This document shows, piece after piece, positions 38,612-47,677 of a DNA stretch of 64,000 bases. The position numbers and the translations under genes are program-made. Under the pieces are notes generated by a model. It had not been told where the DNA came from and did no database searches. It worked only from the letters and a program-made list of their open reading frames with translations. Source of the DNA: Azotosporobacter soli (GTDB lineage Bacteria > Bacillota > Negativicutes > SG130). The DNA is taken from positions 248,001 to 312,000 of the forward strand of contig NZ_JAUAOA010000001.1 of the NCBI RefSeq assembly GCF_030542965.1, given 5' to 3'. Each line of letters begins with the position of its first letter. Positions within the stretch are counted from its first letter, which is position 1.

Positions 38612-40492
38612 ATGCGTGTAAAGAAATTTGTTCCTCTGCTTTGCCCCTTGCTCTTGCTTAGCGCTTCGCCTCAAGTATTCGCCGCGGATGCCGTCGGCAT
38701 CGTTGAAGAAGCGCGCGGCGACGCCGCCGCGCTGCGTCAGGCGCGAACCGCGCTCGAAGATGAGGCGCAGCGCCAGGCCGATATCCGCTCCGCCAGAGCG
38801 GCGCTGCAGCAGGCGGAAGTTCAGCTGCGCGCCGCGCTCGACGCCGAGGCGAAAGCGCTCGAAACGCTGCGCCTGTCTGAAGAAGCCGTCCGCAAAGCGG
38901 AGCAGGGCCTGCTCGAAGCGACAAGCAATGTCGAGGCGGCCAAGCTCGCATTGCAATCGGCGCAAAGCGCCGAAAAAGAGGCGCTCGCCGAACTTTCCGC
39001 TGCGCAAAACGCAGCGACGGCGGCCGAAAACGAAGCCCGGCGCGCCGACGCACAGGTGAAGCGCATCGAATCCGAGAATGCGCCCGCATCCCTGACCACC
39101 TTTGAAGGCGCCAATCTCGACGCTCTTTTGGCGCAGGCCGAAGAAACGCGTCGCCGCGTCGAGCTTGCCAGCGCTCACGCCGCAGGCAAATGGCAGACGG
39201 CCGATCGCTTATCCGCCGCCGTTGAGCGGGTCGAAGTTCGGGCGGATGCGCTGACGCAAAAACGCGAAGCCGCCGACGAGGCGCTGCAGGAAGCGCAGGA
39301 TCGCCTTCTGAGCGCCGCCGATTTGCTGCGCGATGCCAAGAATGATAAAACGGATGCTGCCCTTGCGCTGCCCGAAGCACAAAAAGATACGCTCGCTGCC
39401 CGCACGGCACTCGCGGAAGTAAAAAGCAATCTGGCTTTGCTCGAAAACCCGCCGCCGGATAAAAACGTCTATTATTCCGTTAGCAGCAAATATTACTATG
39501 CCAAGCGAAGCGACGGTCAGGATTTTTATCAGTGGCTGCAGGGTTATGATTTTTCTTATTCGAGTCATGGCGTCGACTACGGTCTGACGAGCAATTACGT
39601 CATCTCCAACAGCAGCCTCGGTTCGCGCGTCGCAACGTTTTCCGACACGCAGCTTTCCATCGGCCACACCAATAAAAACAAAGACTATCCCGTCCGTTAC
39701 ACGCTCGACGTCACGTTGCCGACCGGCAAGGCAGCACTGAGCGCACGCGAGACAAACACTCTTATCGAAGAAGATCTTGCGCCGCTGAACAACTTCGGCG
39801 AAGGCTGGCAAGTGACGCCGGGCATCAGCATCAGCCGCCCGATCGGCAAGGAAGATAATTGGACCTTCGGCACTCGTTTCAATATCGCCTGGCAATATCA
39901 GCCGCTCAAAGACGATCCTACCTCCGTCACGTTGCCCGGCCGCCAGTTGGAAACCTTTATCCGTTGGCAGCATCTCGGCGCAAAGCAGCAGACGCTGGCG
40001 GAACTTCTGCATAGCTCTTCGTCAATGACGCAGCAAAACAAACTTGATTATTACCGGGAAGGCTCTGAGTGGGATTTCAAGCTGGTGCATAATCGCAGCC
40101 TCTCAAAACGCGACAATCTGATGCTCTATGGACGCGCCACCTACCACCAGGCAGATGCTTATGCTCCCGGCATCGTGCAAAGCGATGCCAATACCGGTTT
40201 GCACAGTTACGCGACCGGCGCGGGTTGGAGTCGCGCGCTTTCGCCGACGCGCACGCTGCGTCTGAACCTCGACTATCTGAAACGCAACGGCAGCATCGTC
40301 ACCTTGAATCTGCCGACCGCGATCGGCAATCGCAGCAAATTCAGCTACGGCATCGGCTTCGACTGGTCGCTGCCGCATGAACGCAGCCTGTCACTGGACT
40401 TGCAAAAATTCTGGCTGCATACCTCGAGTGTGAGCGACGCACCGAACTATGACGGCATCGCCATGCAGTTCAAATTCTCTTCCGCCTTTTAA
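38612..40492 (+). CDS. Outer-membrane beta-barrel with long periplasmic coiled coil (candidate Pel exporter)
   Basis: A 626-residue protein: signal peptide (1-24), about 260 residues of Ala/Glu/Arg-rich heptad coiled coil (26-285), a proline hinge (ENPPPDKNVYY), then about 330 residues of alternating beta-strands typical of a barrel, ending MQFKFSSAF with the terminal Phe of an outer-membrane insertion signal. Proteobacterial Pel systems use PelB (TPR repeats plus barrel) and PelC here; neither is present. Position at the end of the pel operon and the combination of periplasmic arm plus barrel suggest a functional replacement. An OmpM-like tether is the main alternative, but no SLH domain is seen. 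Confidence 0.8.
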   Translation: MRVKKFVPLLCPLLLLSASPQVFAADAVGIVEEARGDAAALRQARTALEDEAQRQADIRSARAALQQAEVQLRAALDAEAKALETLRLSEEAVRKAEQGLLEATSNVEAAKLALQSAQSAEKEALAELSAAQNAATAAENEARRADAQVKRIESENAPASLTTFEGANLDALLAQAEETRRRVELASAHAAGKWQTADRLSAAVERVEVRADALTQKREAADEALQEAQDRLLSAADLLRDAKNDKTDAALALPEAQKDTLAARTALAEVKSNLALLENPPPDKNVYYSVSSKYYYAKRSDGQDFYQWLQGYDFSYSSHGVDYGLTSNYVISNSSLGSRVATFSDTQLSIGHTNKNKDYPVRYTLDVTLPTGKAALSARETNTLIEEDLAPLNNFGEGWQVTPGISISRPIGKEDNWTFGTRFNIAWQYQPLKDDPTSVTLPGRQLETFIRWQHLGAKQQTLAELLHSSSSMTQQNKLDYYREGSEWDFKLVHNRSLSKRDNLMLYGRATYHQADAYAPGIVQSDANTGLHSYATGAGWSRALSPTRTLRLNLDYLKRNGSIVTLNLPTAIGNRSKFSYGIGFDWSLPHERSLSLDLQKFWLHTSSVSDAPNYDGIAMQFKFSSAF

Positions 40493-40523
40493 GCAAAGGA
40501 GGAAGACCTTCCTTTCTTCCCGC

Positions 40524-40544
40524 CGGGCCGATACGAGCGGCCCG
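40524..40544 (+). terminator. Terminator after the pel operon
   Basis: Stem cgggccg / cggcccg with small loop, followed by a pyrimidine tract (cttcccttcttcgtgtt). A second hairpin, aagaagctc / gagcttctt at 40596-40633, lies downstream. Confidence 0.6.
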
Positions 40545-40715
40545 CTTCCCTTCTTCGTGTTATCGCATTCTATTTTTCAATTGTCTCTCCTCTGTAAGAA
40601 GCTCTGGGCTGCACGCTGCGCTCGGAGCTTCTTCGCTTTTGATCGCGTCATCCGTATGCCCGGCGGAAGACTTTTATGCAAATTTTCTTGCGAAACACCC
40701 CTTCTTCTTCTTTTA

Positions 40716-40756
40716 TTGACAAGCCTATTTTTTCGCGCTATACTAACGACCGTTAG
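40716..40756 (+). promoter_or_regulatory. TetR promoter and operator
   Basis: TTGACA at 40716-40721, 17-base spacer, TATACT at 40739-40744; palindrome ctaacg-ac-cgttag at 40743-40756 overlaps the -10 box. Probable autorepression site of the following TetR gene. Confidence 0.85.
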
Positions 40757-40789
40757 GTAGTTTTATAATAGAAAGAAATCAGGTGTATC

Positions 40790-41398
40790 ATGAACGCAAC
40801 CACGCTGAAAGAAATCGCACTTGCTCATTTTGCCGAAAAAGGCTATGACGGTACCTCACTCTCGGCGATCGCAGCCGACGCCGGCATCAAGAAACCTTCA
40901 ATCTATGCCCATTTTCCCAGTAAGCTGGATCTTTTTTTGGCGATCGCACGCGACTTCAAAGCCGATTACGTCACGTGTTGGCGTGAGGCGCTAGAAAGCA
41001 GCGCAAACCTGCCGCCCGACCGGCGTCTCGGTTCCTGTTTTCAGGCTCTCAGCCGCCACTATATGCAGGACCGGATAAAAATGGCTTTTTGGATCCGTCT
41101 TTGGATGTTCCCGCCGACGGAGATCGACGCTGAAATTCGCCATGAACTGCAAAGCGTCAACGGCGACTACGTCAAAGAAGTGGAACGAATATTTCGCCAA
41201 GGCCGCGCCCAGGAGATTTTTCGCGCCGGAGCGGCGACGGCTTTTTCCCACGCCTACTTCTGCCTCCTGGACGGCTATCTGATGCGGGCGGTCTGCTTCG
41301 CGGACTTCAATTACGCGCATGCAGGCGCTCAGATCTGGAACTCCTTTCTCGAAGGCGTGCTTGAGCAGCCTAAAAACAACAACGAGGTGAAAAGATAA
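40790..41398 (+). CDS. TetR-family regulator of the efflux-type operon
   Basis: A 202-residue regulator with a typical N-terminal HTH (LAHFAEKGYDGTSLSAIAADAGIKKPSIYAHFPSKLDLF) and a variable effector domain with a C-terminal conserved Tyr/Phe helix region. Its own promoter and operator lie immediately upstream. The stop overlaps the HlyD start by one base, so it controls and is co-transcribed with the adaptor and permeases. Inducer unknown. Confidence 0.92.
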   Translation: MNATTLKEIALAHFAEKGYDGTSLSAIAADAGIKKPSIYAHFPSKLDLFLAIARDFKADYVTCWREALESSANLPPDRRLGSCFQALSRHYMQDRIKMAFWIRLWMFPPTEIDAEIRHELQSVNGDYVKEVERIFRQGRAQEIFRAGAATAFSHAYFCLLDGYLMRAVCFADFNYAHAGAQIWNSFLEGVLEQPKNNNEVKR

Positions 41399-42405
41399 TG
41401 AACCATTCGATACGCCGTTCCTTCAGCCTTCTGCTCTGCCTGCTCTTCTTCGCCTCCAGCCTCTTCGGCTGCGGCAATTCTTCGACGGCACAGGAAGTTT
41501 GGGGCCGCGGCGACGCGAAAGAAATCGACATCACATCCAAGATTCCCGGCCGCGTCGTCACGCTGCTGGTCAAAGAAGGCGACCGGGTCGAGCAAGGTCA
41601 ACTCTTGGCCCGCATCGACAACCGCGATATCGCAGCCAAAGCCGGCCAGGCGCAAGCGGGCATCCAGGCCCTCGAAGCGCAGCTTTCCCAAGCAGCCACG
41701 GTCACCAATCTGCAGGACCAGACGCTAAACAGCAGCGTACAGAGCGCGCAGGCCATGCTGGGCAAAGCAGATGCAGATCTGTCCCTGGCGACAAAAGACT
41801 ATGAACGTTTCAGCAAACTGGCGCTCGACGGCGCAATCTCACAACAAGCACTCGATAAATACCAAGCCCAACTTCAAGTAGCCCAGGCAGCCCGCAATCA
41901 AGCTGCCGCTTCGCTGAACGCAGCAGAAGCAACTTTGCTCCAGGGCCGCGCGAACCGTGAAAACGAAGCCGCGCTCAAGGGCAAGGTCAGCCAGGCGCAA
42001 GCCAGCCTGCAGGAAGTGAACGTCAATCTCGATGAAACCGAAATCCGCGCACCGTTCAGCGGCATCGTCACCGCAAAATACGTCGAACAGGGCGCGATCG
42101 TTTCCACCGGCATGCCGCTCGTCGCGTTGCAGGATCCGCTCGACAACTGGGTCAACCTCAAGGTCAAGGAAACCGAACTCGGAGGTTACCAGCTCGGCCA
42201 GACGCTGCAGCTGGAAGGACGCGATCCCGGACTCAAGCTGGAAGGCAAGATCATCGATGTCAGCAAAAAGGCCGAGTTCGCCACCTATCGCGCCACGAAC
42301 GAACGAGGGGACAGCGACATCATCACCTTCAACGTAAAAATCCAGATCAATTCGGAAAAATTGCGCCCCGGCATGCGCTTCCGCATCGTAGGGTCGCATG
42401 TCTAG
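41398..42405 (+). CDS. HlyD-family membrane-fusion/adaptor lipoprotein
   Basis: A 335-residue periplasmic adaptor. The signal peptide ends in SLFGC (Cys25), a good lipobox. Biotinyl-lipoyl half-motifs (SKIPGRVVTLLVKEGDRVEQGQLLARID and TEIRAPFSGIVTAKYVEQGAIVSTG) flank a coiled-coil hairpin (about 75-210). It resembles YbhG/EmrA-type adaptors that pair with ABC-2 exporters. Acidic/lipid anchored form fits a diderm envelope. Followed, with an 8-base overlap, by two ABC-2 permeases. Confidence 0.93.
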   Translation: MNHSIRRSFSLLLCLLFFASSLFGCGNSSTAQEVWGRGDAKEIDITSKIPGRVVTLLVKEGDRVEQGQLLARIDNRDIAAKAGQAQAGIQALEAQLSQAATVTNLQDQTLNSSVQSAQAMLGKADADLSLATKDYERFSKLALDGAISQQALDKYQAQLQVAQAARNQAAASLNAAEATLLQGRANRENEAALKGKVSQAQASLQEVNVNLDETEIRAPFSGIVTAKYVEQGAIVSTGMPLVALQDPLDNWVNLKVKETELGGYQLGQTLQLEGRDPGLKLEGKIIDVSKKAEFATYRATNERGDSDIITFNVKIQINSEKLRPGMRFRIVGSHV

Positions 42406-43528
42406 ATCAGGTTGGTTCGGCGGTTTCAAGGACGAACTGCGCCATATCTTTCGCCGTCAACCGAAGCTGGCGCTGCTGCTGTTCGGCGTCCCTCTCTTCT
42501 GCAGCCTGGCCTTCGGTTCCGTCTACGGCGGCAACGTCATCAAGAACATTCCGACCGTTGTCTATGACCAGGATCAGACCAAGGTCAGCCGCGCCTTGGT
42601 GCAGGCCTTTGCCGATTCGGAGCGCTATGACATCGTTCTTCAGGTAGACAGCCAGGAAGAGCTCGAAAACGCGCTGCAGGAAAACGCCGCTTTGGCCGCG
42701 CTCAGCATCCCGCCTGCTTTCTCCCTCGACATCAAGAGCAATCGGGCCTCGCAGCTCCTGGTGACGAGCAGCAGCGACAACCTCTTGTACGCGAATGCGA
42801 TAGCCAGCACGAGCCAGGAGATCATCCAGACTTTTGCAGCCGGCGCTGCCGCCAAACTGCTCGAAGTCATCGACGAGCAGCCGGATCAGGCGCTTCGCAA
42901 CGCCGCTCCGCTGCGTCTCGGCATCCGCCTTTTGAACAACCCGACCTCCGCCTATAACTATTTCATGCTGCCCAGTCTCGGCGCTCATACGCTGCAGCTC
43001 GGCATCATGCTCGCGACCTGCGGCGTGATGCTGCGCCAGCGCCAACGCCGTGAAGGCGCGGTTTCTCTGGCGGGTCGTCTCTGCGCGTATTGGCTCTGTT
43101 CCTTCATCGCCTATCTGTCTTATCTGACTATGATCCACTTCGTCTTTGCCATTCCGATCCGCGGCAGCCTATGGCAAATCGGTCTTTTGGGCTTTACCTT
43201 CACCGGAGCGTTGGTCAGCGTCGGCAGTTTCTTCTCTTCCGCAGCCAAGGACGAATTGGACGCGGTACGAAAACCGATGCTCTATATCATGCCGGCCTCG
43301 CTTTTCAGCGGCTTTAGCTGGCCGTTCATGGCGATGAATGATTTTTCCTATATCTTCTCCGCTTTGATGCCGCTGAGTTACTGCGCCGACCCGCTGCGCG
43401 ACCTGCTGCTGGCCGGTTATACTCCGGTATTCTGGCAAAGCATCGCCAGCCTGCTCGCGTTCGCCGTCTTCTTCCTCTCGACGGCCTGTCTCTTGCTGAA
43501 ACGTAATTCGAAGGAGGTGGCGTCATGA
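42398..43528 (+). CDS. ABC-2 type permease (first of pair)
   Basis: A 376-residue permease of the ABC2_membrane_3/YhhJ class: one N-terminal helix (LALLLFGVPLFCSLAFGSVYGG), a large periplasmic domain with YDQDQTKVSRALVQAFADSE, and five C-terminal helices. The protein is about 370 residues as expected for one half-transporter. It is a paralogue of the next gene; the two probably heterodimerise. In YbhGFSR-type systems an ATPase gene accompanies adaptor and permeases; none is encoded here. Confidence 0.92.
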   Translation: MSRSGWFGGFKDELRHIFRRQPKLALLLFGVPLFCSLAFGSVYGGNVIKNIPTVVYDQDQTKVSRALVQAFADSERYDIVLQVDSQEELENALQENAALAALSIPPAFSLDIKSNRASQLLVTSSSDNLLYANAIASTSQEIIQTFAAGAAAKLLEVIDEQPDQALRNAAPLRLGIRLLNNPTSAYNYFMLPSLGAHTLQLGIMLATCGVMLRQRQRREGAVSLAGRLCAYWLCSFIAYLSYLTMIHFVFAIPIRGSLWQIGLLGFTFTGALVSVGSFFSSAAKDELDAVRKPMLYIMPASLFSGFSWPFMAMNDFSYIFSALMPLSYCADPLRDLLLAGYTPVFWQSIASLLAFAVFFLSTACLLLKRNSKEVAS

Positions 43529-44694
43529 CGTTGCGTCAACTGTTTTGGCGAGAACTGAAACAGATCTTCCTCGTAGACCGACAACGAGCCGTCTTCCTTT
43601 TCGGCGCTTCGATCATCTATGCTTTGCTCTTCGGTACGCTCTACCACAGTCATGTCATCAACGACATCCCTCTGTTGGTCTACGATCAGGATCAGTCCAA
43701 ACTCAGCCGTCAACTGATTCGCGCGTTCAGCGATTCGGAAAAATTCCGCCTGGTCGCAGAAGTCAGCTCGCAGGAGGAAATGGAGGAGGCGCTCAGAAAC
43801 AAGACCGCCGTTGCCGCATTGGCGATTCCGGCCGATTTTTCGCGCGACATCAAGAGCGGCCGTTCCGCAAACGTGTTGCTTGATGCGAACGGTGCGAACA
43901 TCACGCTTGCCAACCCGATGATCTCCGCCACACAGGAGATCGCGCTCGGTTTTTCCAGTCAGATCGGCGTCTCTTTGCTCGAAAGCATCGGACAGCTGCC
44001 CGGTTCGGCGCAGAGCAAAGCGCTGCCGCTTTCCTACCGCCTGCGCATCCTTGACAATCCGACGCTCAGCTATTCGAATTTTTTCCTGCTCGGTCTGGCG
44101 ATGACCGCCTTGCAGCAGGGCCTCTTTCTTTCAAGCGGCGCCGGAATCCTTTATGAGTTATCCGACCGCCGTCTCTTGAAGCGCATTTCTCCCGGACGTC
44201 TGCTCTTCGGCAAGCTTATCCCCTATTGGCTTTGCGGCCTATTCGCCTACGCGCTGACGCTGTCGCTGATCGTCTTCGTCTTCCATCTTCCCTGGCGGAT
44301 CGGTTTTGGGCCGCTCTTCGCATTCGGCGGCGCTTTCATCTTTGCGGTGCTGATGCTGGCCGCGCTGTCAGCCAACCTGTTTCAGGACGAAGTGAGCTTC
44401 ACGCAATTTTCGCTCGTTTATTCCATAAGCTCCTTCATCTTTTCCGGCTATGTCTGGCCGCAAGTCGCGATGATCAACGGCGCACAATATCTTCACTACC
44501 TCTTTCCGCTCAGCTATTTCGCCGCACCGCTGCGCAACATGGCGTTAAGCGGGCATGCGCCGCAGCTGGGACAGCACATCCTCACGCTTTTCTTGCTGGG
44601 CGCGTTATTCGGCGCCTCTGCTTATCTTCTGCTGCGTCGCGCCGCGGCCAGTCAGACCGTGGCCGTTGTCAGCGAAGAGCGACTTGCCGCTTAG
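43525..44694 (+). CDS. ABC-2 type permease (second of pair)
   Basis: A 389-residue paralogue of the preceding permease (VYDQDQSKLSRQLIRAFSDSE matches its periplasmic block), with one N-terminal and five C-terminal helices. It overlaps the preceding gene by 4 bases (ATGA). With the HlyD adaptor it should form an export path for a drug or amphipathic compound, powered by an ATPase encoded elsewhere. No terminator is obvious before the thi leader. Confidence 0.92.
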   Translation: MTLRQLFWRELKQIFLVDRQRAVFLFGASIIYALLFGTLYHSHVINDIPLLVYDQDQSKLSRQLIRAFSDSEKFRLVAEVSSQEEMEEALRNKTAVAALAIPADFSRDIKSGRSANVLLDANGANITLANPMISATQEIALGFSSQIGVSLLESIGQLPGSAQSKALPLSYRLRILDNPTLSYSNFFLLGLAMTALQQGLFLSSGAGILYELSDRRLLKRISPGRLLFGKLIPYWLCGLFAYALTLSLIVFVFHLPWRIGFGPLFAFGGAFIFAVLMLAALSANLFQDEVSFTQFSLVYSISSFIFSGYVWPQVAMINGAQYLHYLFPLSYFAAPLRNMALSGHAPQLGQHILTLFLLGALFGASAYLLLRRAAASQTVAVVSEERLAA

Positions 44695-44745
44695 CAAAAA
44701 TTAGTCATTGCTGATTTTATTTTTTCCGCCTTCTGCCGAAAACTC

Positions 44746-44775
44746 TTTACATGACTTCTTGTTTCAGACTATAAT
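44746..44775 (+). promoter_or_regulatory. Promoter of the thiamine operon
   Basis: TTTACA at 44746-44751, 18-base spacer, TATAAT at 44770-44775, about 27 bases before the TPP aptamer. Confidence 0.75.
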
Positions 44776-44801
44776 CGAATCAAACAATTCTATAGGTAAA
44801 C

Positions 44802-44888
44802 ACAGCTGGGGGAGCCGCAAGGCTGAGAGAAAACGAATGTTTTCGACCCTTTGAACCTGATGTGGTTAGGACCACCGTAGGGAAGCTG
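44802..44888 (+). ncRNA. TPP riboswitch (THI element)
   Basis: Core blocks gctgggGGAGCC, ggCTGAGAg, a P3 hairpin (aaaacg/cgtttt-like), gACCCtttgAACCTGAt, then tggttaggaccaccGTAGGGAagctg. It is followed by a terminator at 44926, so high TPP should stop transcription of the thi operon. Confidence 0.96.
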
Positions 44889-44925
44889 CCAGCGCGCCTG
44901 GGTCAGGGAATCACGAAACGCTGTC

Positions 44926-44954
44926 AAGCTTGTCTGCAAAGACAGGCTTTTTTT
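44926..44954 (+). terminator. TPP-riboswitch terminator
   Basis: Stem aagcttgtct / agacaggctt (one G-U) with gcaa loop and eight T's, 32 bases before thiS. Confidence 0.9.
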
Positions 44955-44986
44955 ATTTGCCGATTATTCTGCAAGGAGGTAGCTTT

Positions 44987-45187
44987 ATGAACATTACATT
45001 GAACGGCCAGTCCGAAGTATTGACAGCACCCTGCTCGCTCTATGATTTCTTGCGCGCAAGAAATCTGGAGCCCGCAAAAGTAATCGTCGAACATAACGGC
45101 AATATTATTCCGCAATCCGACTGGAGCACATTGCTCTTAAAGGAAGAAGATCATTTAGAAGTATTACGTTTCGTAGGAGGAGGCTAA
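44987..45187 (+). CDS. thiS: Sulfur carrier protein ThiS
   Basis: A 66-residue beta-grasp protein ending in the required Gly-Gly (LRFVGGG). The C-terminal Gly is adenylated by ThiF and thiocarboxylated to donate sulfur to the thiazole. MNITLNGQ start is typical. AAGGAGG precedes the ATG. First gene after the TPP riboswitch; followed by thiG after 2 bases. Confidence 0.94.
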   Translation: MNITLNGQSEVLTAPCSLYDFLRARNLEPAKVIVEHNGNIIPQSDWSTLLLKEEDHLEVLRFVGGG

Positions 45188-45189
45188 GC

Positions 45190-45966
45190 ATGATGGAACC
45201 TTTACTGCTTGGCGGACGCGAATTAACGAGCCGCCTTTTTATCGGCAGCGGCAAATATGCCGATGACGCACTGATCCCCGATATTGTCGCCCGCTCCGGT
45301 TCTCAGGTCATTACCGTCGCATTGCGGCGCGTCGACCTTTCGAATCCTGATCGCAACATCCTGGCGCATATTCCCGCCGATGTTCAATTGCTGCCGAACA
45401 CATCCGGCGCGCGCAACGCCGAAGAAGCGGTGCGCTTGGCACGTTTGGCCAAAGCGGCCGGCTGCGGCGACTGGATCAAGATCGAAGTGATTTCCGATCA
45501 AAAGTATCTGCTGCCGGATGGCTTTGAAACGGTAAAGGCCACGGAAATTTTAGCGGCAGAAGGCTTTGTCGTTTTACCCTATGTCAGCCCCGATCTGATG
45601 GTTGCCAAGGCTCTTGTTAAAGCTGGCGCCGCCGCGGTCATGCCGCTTGGCGCTCCGATCGGCAGCAACCGCGGGCTGCAGACAAAAGAACTGATCCGTA
45701 TTTTAATCGAAGAAATACCGCTGCCGATCATTGTCGACGCCGGAATCGGCAAACCGTCGCAGGCCTGTGAAGCAATGGAAATGGGGGCTGCCGCCTGTCT
45801 CTTGAACACGGCGATCGCGAGCGCTTCCGATCCGCTTTTGATGGCCGAAGCGTTTGCACATAGCGTAATCTCCGGTCGCCAGGCTTATCTGGCGGGCGCC
45901 GGCAGCATCCGGCAATATGCGAGCGCCTCTTCGCCATTGACCGGCTTTCTGGAAGCATCATGCTGA
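45190..45966 (+). CDS. thiG: Thiazole synthase ThiG
   Basis: A 258-residue TIM-barrel enzyme. [32 protein letters not shown] with the Schiff-base Lys region, [17 protein letters not shown] and [12 protein letters not shown] are diagnostic. It builds the thiazole from DXP, dehydroglycine and ThiS-thiocarboxylate. GGAGGAGG precedes two consecutive ATGs. Overlaps thiH by 7 bases. Confidence 0.97.
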   Translation: MMEPLLLGGRELTSRLFIGSGKYADDALIPDIVARSGSQVITVALRRVDLSNPDRNILAHIPADVQLLPNTSGARNAEEAVRLARLAKAAGCGDWIKIEVISDQKYLLPDGFETVKATEILAAEGFVVLPYVSPDLMVAKALVKAGAAAVMPLGAPIGSNRGLQTKELIRILIEEIPLPIIVDAGIGKPSQACEAMEMGAAACLLNTAIASASDPLLMAEAFAHSVISGRQAYLAGAGSIRQYASASSPLTGFLEASC

Positions 45967-47054
45967 CGGGCTTCGCGCAGGAGTATCGGCGCTATCAAAG
46001 CATTTCCTTTCAGGCGACAAAAGAGCAGGTCGAGCAGGCATTGCATAAGTCTCAGTTAACGCCGGATGATTTTGCCGCCTTGCTCTCGCCTGCTGCAGAA
46101 GCCTATCTTGAAGCGCTGGCGCAAAAAGCGCATCAACTGACCGTGCAGCATTTCGGCCGCACCATCTTGCTCTACACGCCGCTTTATCTTTCCGATTATT
46201 GCAGCAACCGCTGCCTGTATTGCGGTTTCTCCAGCCAGCAATTGATCCCGCGCCACCATTTGCAGCTCGACCAAGTCGAGGCGGAAGGAAAAGCGATTGC
46301 CGCCAGCGGCCTGCGCCACATTTTGCTGCTGACCGGCGATGCGCCCAAGTTAGCCAGTCTTGACTATTTAGCAGACTGCCTGAGAATCCTTCGGCCCCAC
46401 TTTGCCTCGCTGGCGCTCGAGATCTATGCGCTGGATACAGAAGGCTACCGCCGTTTGGCATTAGCCGGAGCCGACCAAATGACGATGTACCAGGAAACCT
46501 ATAACCCGGTTCGCTATGCCGAAGTCCATCCGTCCGGTCCAAAGCGGGATTACCACTTCCGTCTTGCAGCGCCCGAAGCGGCTTGCCAGGCCGGTATGCG
46601 CGGCGTGAATCTCGGCGCTTTGCTCGGCCTTTCTGCCGACTGGCGAAGCGATGCGTTTTTCACCGCACTGCACGCCCATTATCTGGTGCAGCGCTACCCG
46701 GAAGTGGACATCAGTCTTTCTTTTCCGCGGCTGCGCCCGCATGGCGGTACATTTCAAGCGGCAGTCGACGTAAGCGACCGCAATCTGGTTCAGTTTATCC
46801 TGGCCAGTCGCCTCTTTTTGCCCCGCTCCGGGCTGACGCTGTCGACGCGCGAATCGGCAAATTTACGCAACCACTTGCTGCCGCTCGGCATCACGAAAAT
46901 GTCGGCCGGTGTATCGACCGCGGTCGGCGGCCATACCGGTGAAGGCGAAAGCGGCCAGTTTGAAATCGCCGACCGGCGCAGCGTAGCTGAAATGTGCAGT
47001 TCGCTGCGCGAACATGGCTACCAGCCGGTCATGAAAGATTGGGAACCGTTATGA
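45960..47054 (+). CDS. thiH: 2-iminoacetate synthase ThiH (radical SAM)
   Basis: A 364-residue radical-SAM enzyme with the C-x3-C-x2-C cluster motif CSNRCLYC (about 81-88), a C-terminal biotin/thiamine-synthesis-associated region and [21 protein letters not shown]. It cleaves tyrosine to give dehydroglycine for ThiG; this oxygen-sensitive route suits an anaerobe. Start overlaps thiG; stop overlaps the thiF start (ATGA). Confidence 0.96.
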   Translation: MLTGFAQEYRRYQSISFQATKEQVEQALHKSQLTPDDFAALLSPAAEAYLEALAQKAHQLTVQHFGRTILLYTPLYLSDYCSNRCLYCGFSSQQLIPRHHLQLDQVEAEGKAIAASGLRHILLLTGDAPKLASLDYLADCLRILRPHFASLALEIYALDTEGYRRLALAGADQMTMYQETYNPVRYAEVHPSGPKRDYHFRLAAPEAACQAGMRGVNLGALLGLSADWRSDAFFTALHAHYLVQRYPEVDISLSFPRLRPHGGTFQAAVDVSDRNLVQFILASRLFLPRSGLTLSTRESANLRNHLLPLGITKMSAGVSTAVGGHTGEGESGQFEIADRRSVAEMCSSLREHGYQPVMKDWEPL

Positions 47055-47677
47055 ATGAGTTTGAAGAGGGACTAGCCCATTTTTTCACGGCGCATCAATT
47101 GTCCGCGATCCGTCAGACGCGCATCGCGATAGCCGGTGCGGGCGGCCTTGGTTCCAACGTCGCAACGCATCTGGTACGCAGCGGTTTTCGCCGGCTGCTT
47201 TTGATCGACTTTGATGTGGTATCCGCCAGCAATCTGAACCGACAATTTTATTTCAGCGCACAAATCGGCAAAAGTAAAGTACAAGCATTGGCCGACAATC
47301 TTCTGGCAATCAACCCTGATCTTGAGTTGACGCTTCATAATAAAACCGTCACTAACGACAATATTGCTGCTTTATTTGCTGAGTATGAAATTATCGTCGA
47401 AGCGTTTGACCGCGCTGAAAGCAAGAAAATGCTCAGCGAGTTTTGCCTCAAGCATACTCGTTTGCTGGTTGCCGCATCGGGTCTTGGCGGCTGGGGCAAT
47501 ACAACGTCAATCAAACCGCATCGCTTGCGCGATAATTTTTACGTTGTCGGCGATTTAACGAGCGAAGTTGGCGTGACCTGTCCGCCGCTCTCGCCGCGTG
47601 TTGCGATTGCCGCTGCGACGCAGGCCGATCTGGTGCTCAGTTTCGTATTGGAAAATCACGTCGCACGGGAGGAATGA
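47051..47677 (+). CDS. thiF: ThiS adenylyltransferase ThiF, short form
   Basis: A 208-residue E1-like enzyme. IAIAGAGGLGSNVATHL is the ATP-binding loop, IDFDVVSASNLNRQFYF the second motif. It is the short anaerobe form, lacking the zinc CxxC pairs of MoeB-like long forms. It adenylates ThiS. Overlaps thiH and the next gene by four bases each (ATGA), indicating strong coupling. Confidence 0.93.
   Translation: MNEFEEGLAHFFTAHQLSAIRQTRIAIAGAGGLGSNVATHLVRSGFRRLLLIDFDVVSASNLNRQFYFSAQIGKSKVQALADNLLAINPDLELTLHNKTVTNDNIAALFAEYEIIVEAFDRAESKKMLSEFCLKHTRLLVAASGLGGWGNTTSIKPHRLRDNFYVVGDLTSEVGVTCPPLSPRVAIAAATQADLVLSFVLENHVAREE

Noticed and set aside
38658-39410. Arg-rich 250-codon minus-strand frame
   Set aside because: Shadow of the Ala/Glu coiled-coil coding region; extreme Arg/Ala composition and no start signals.
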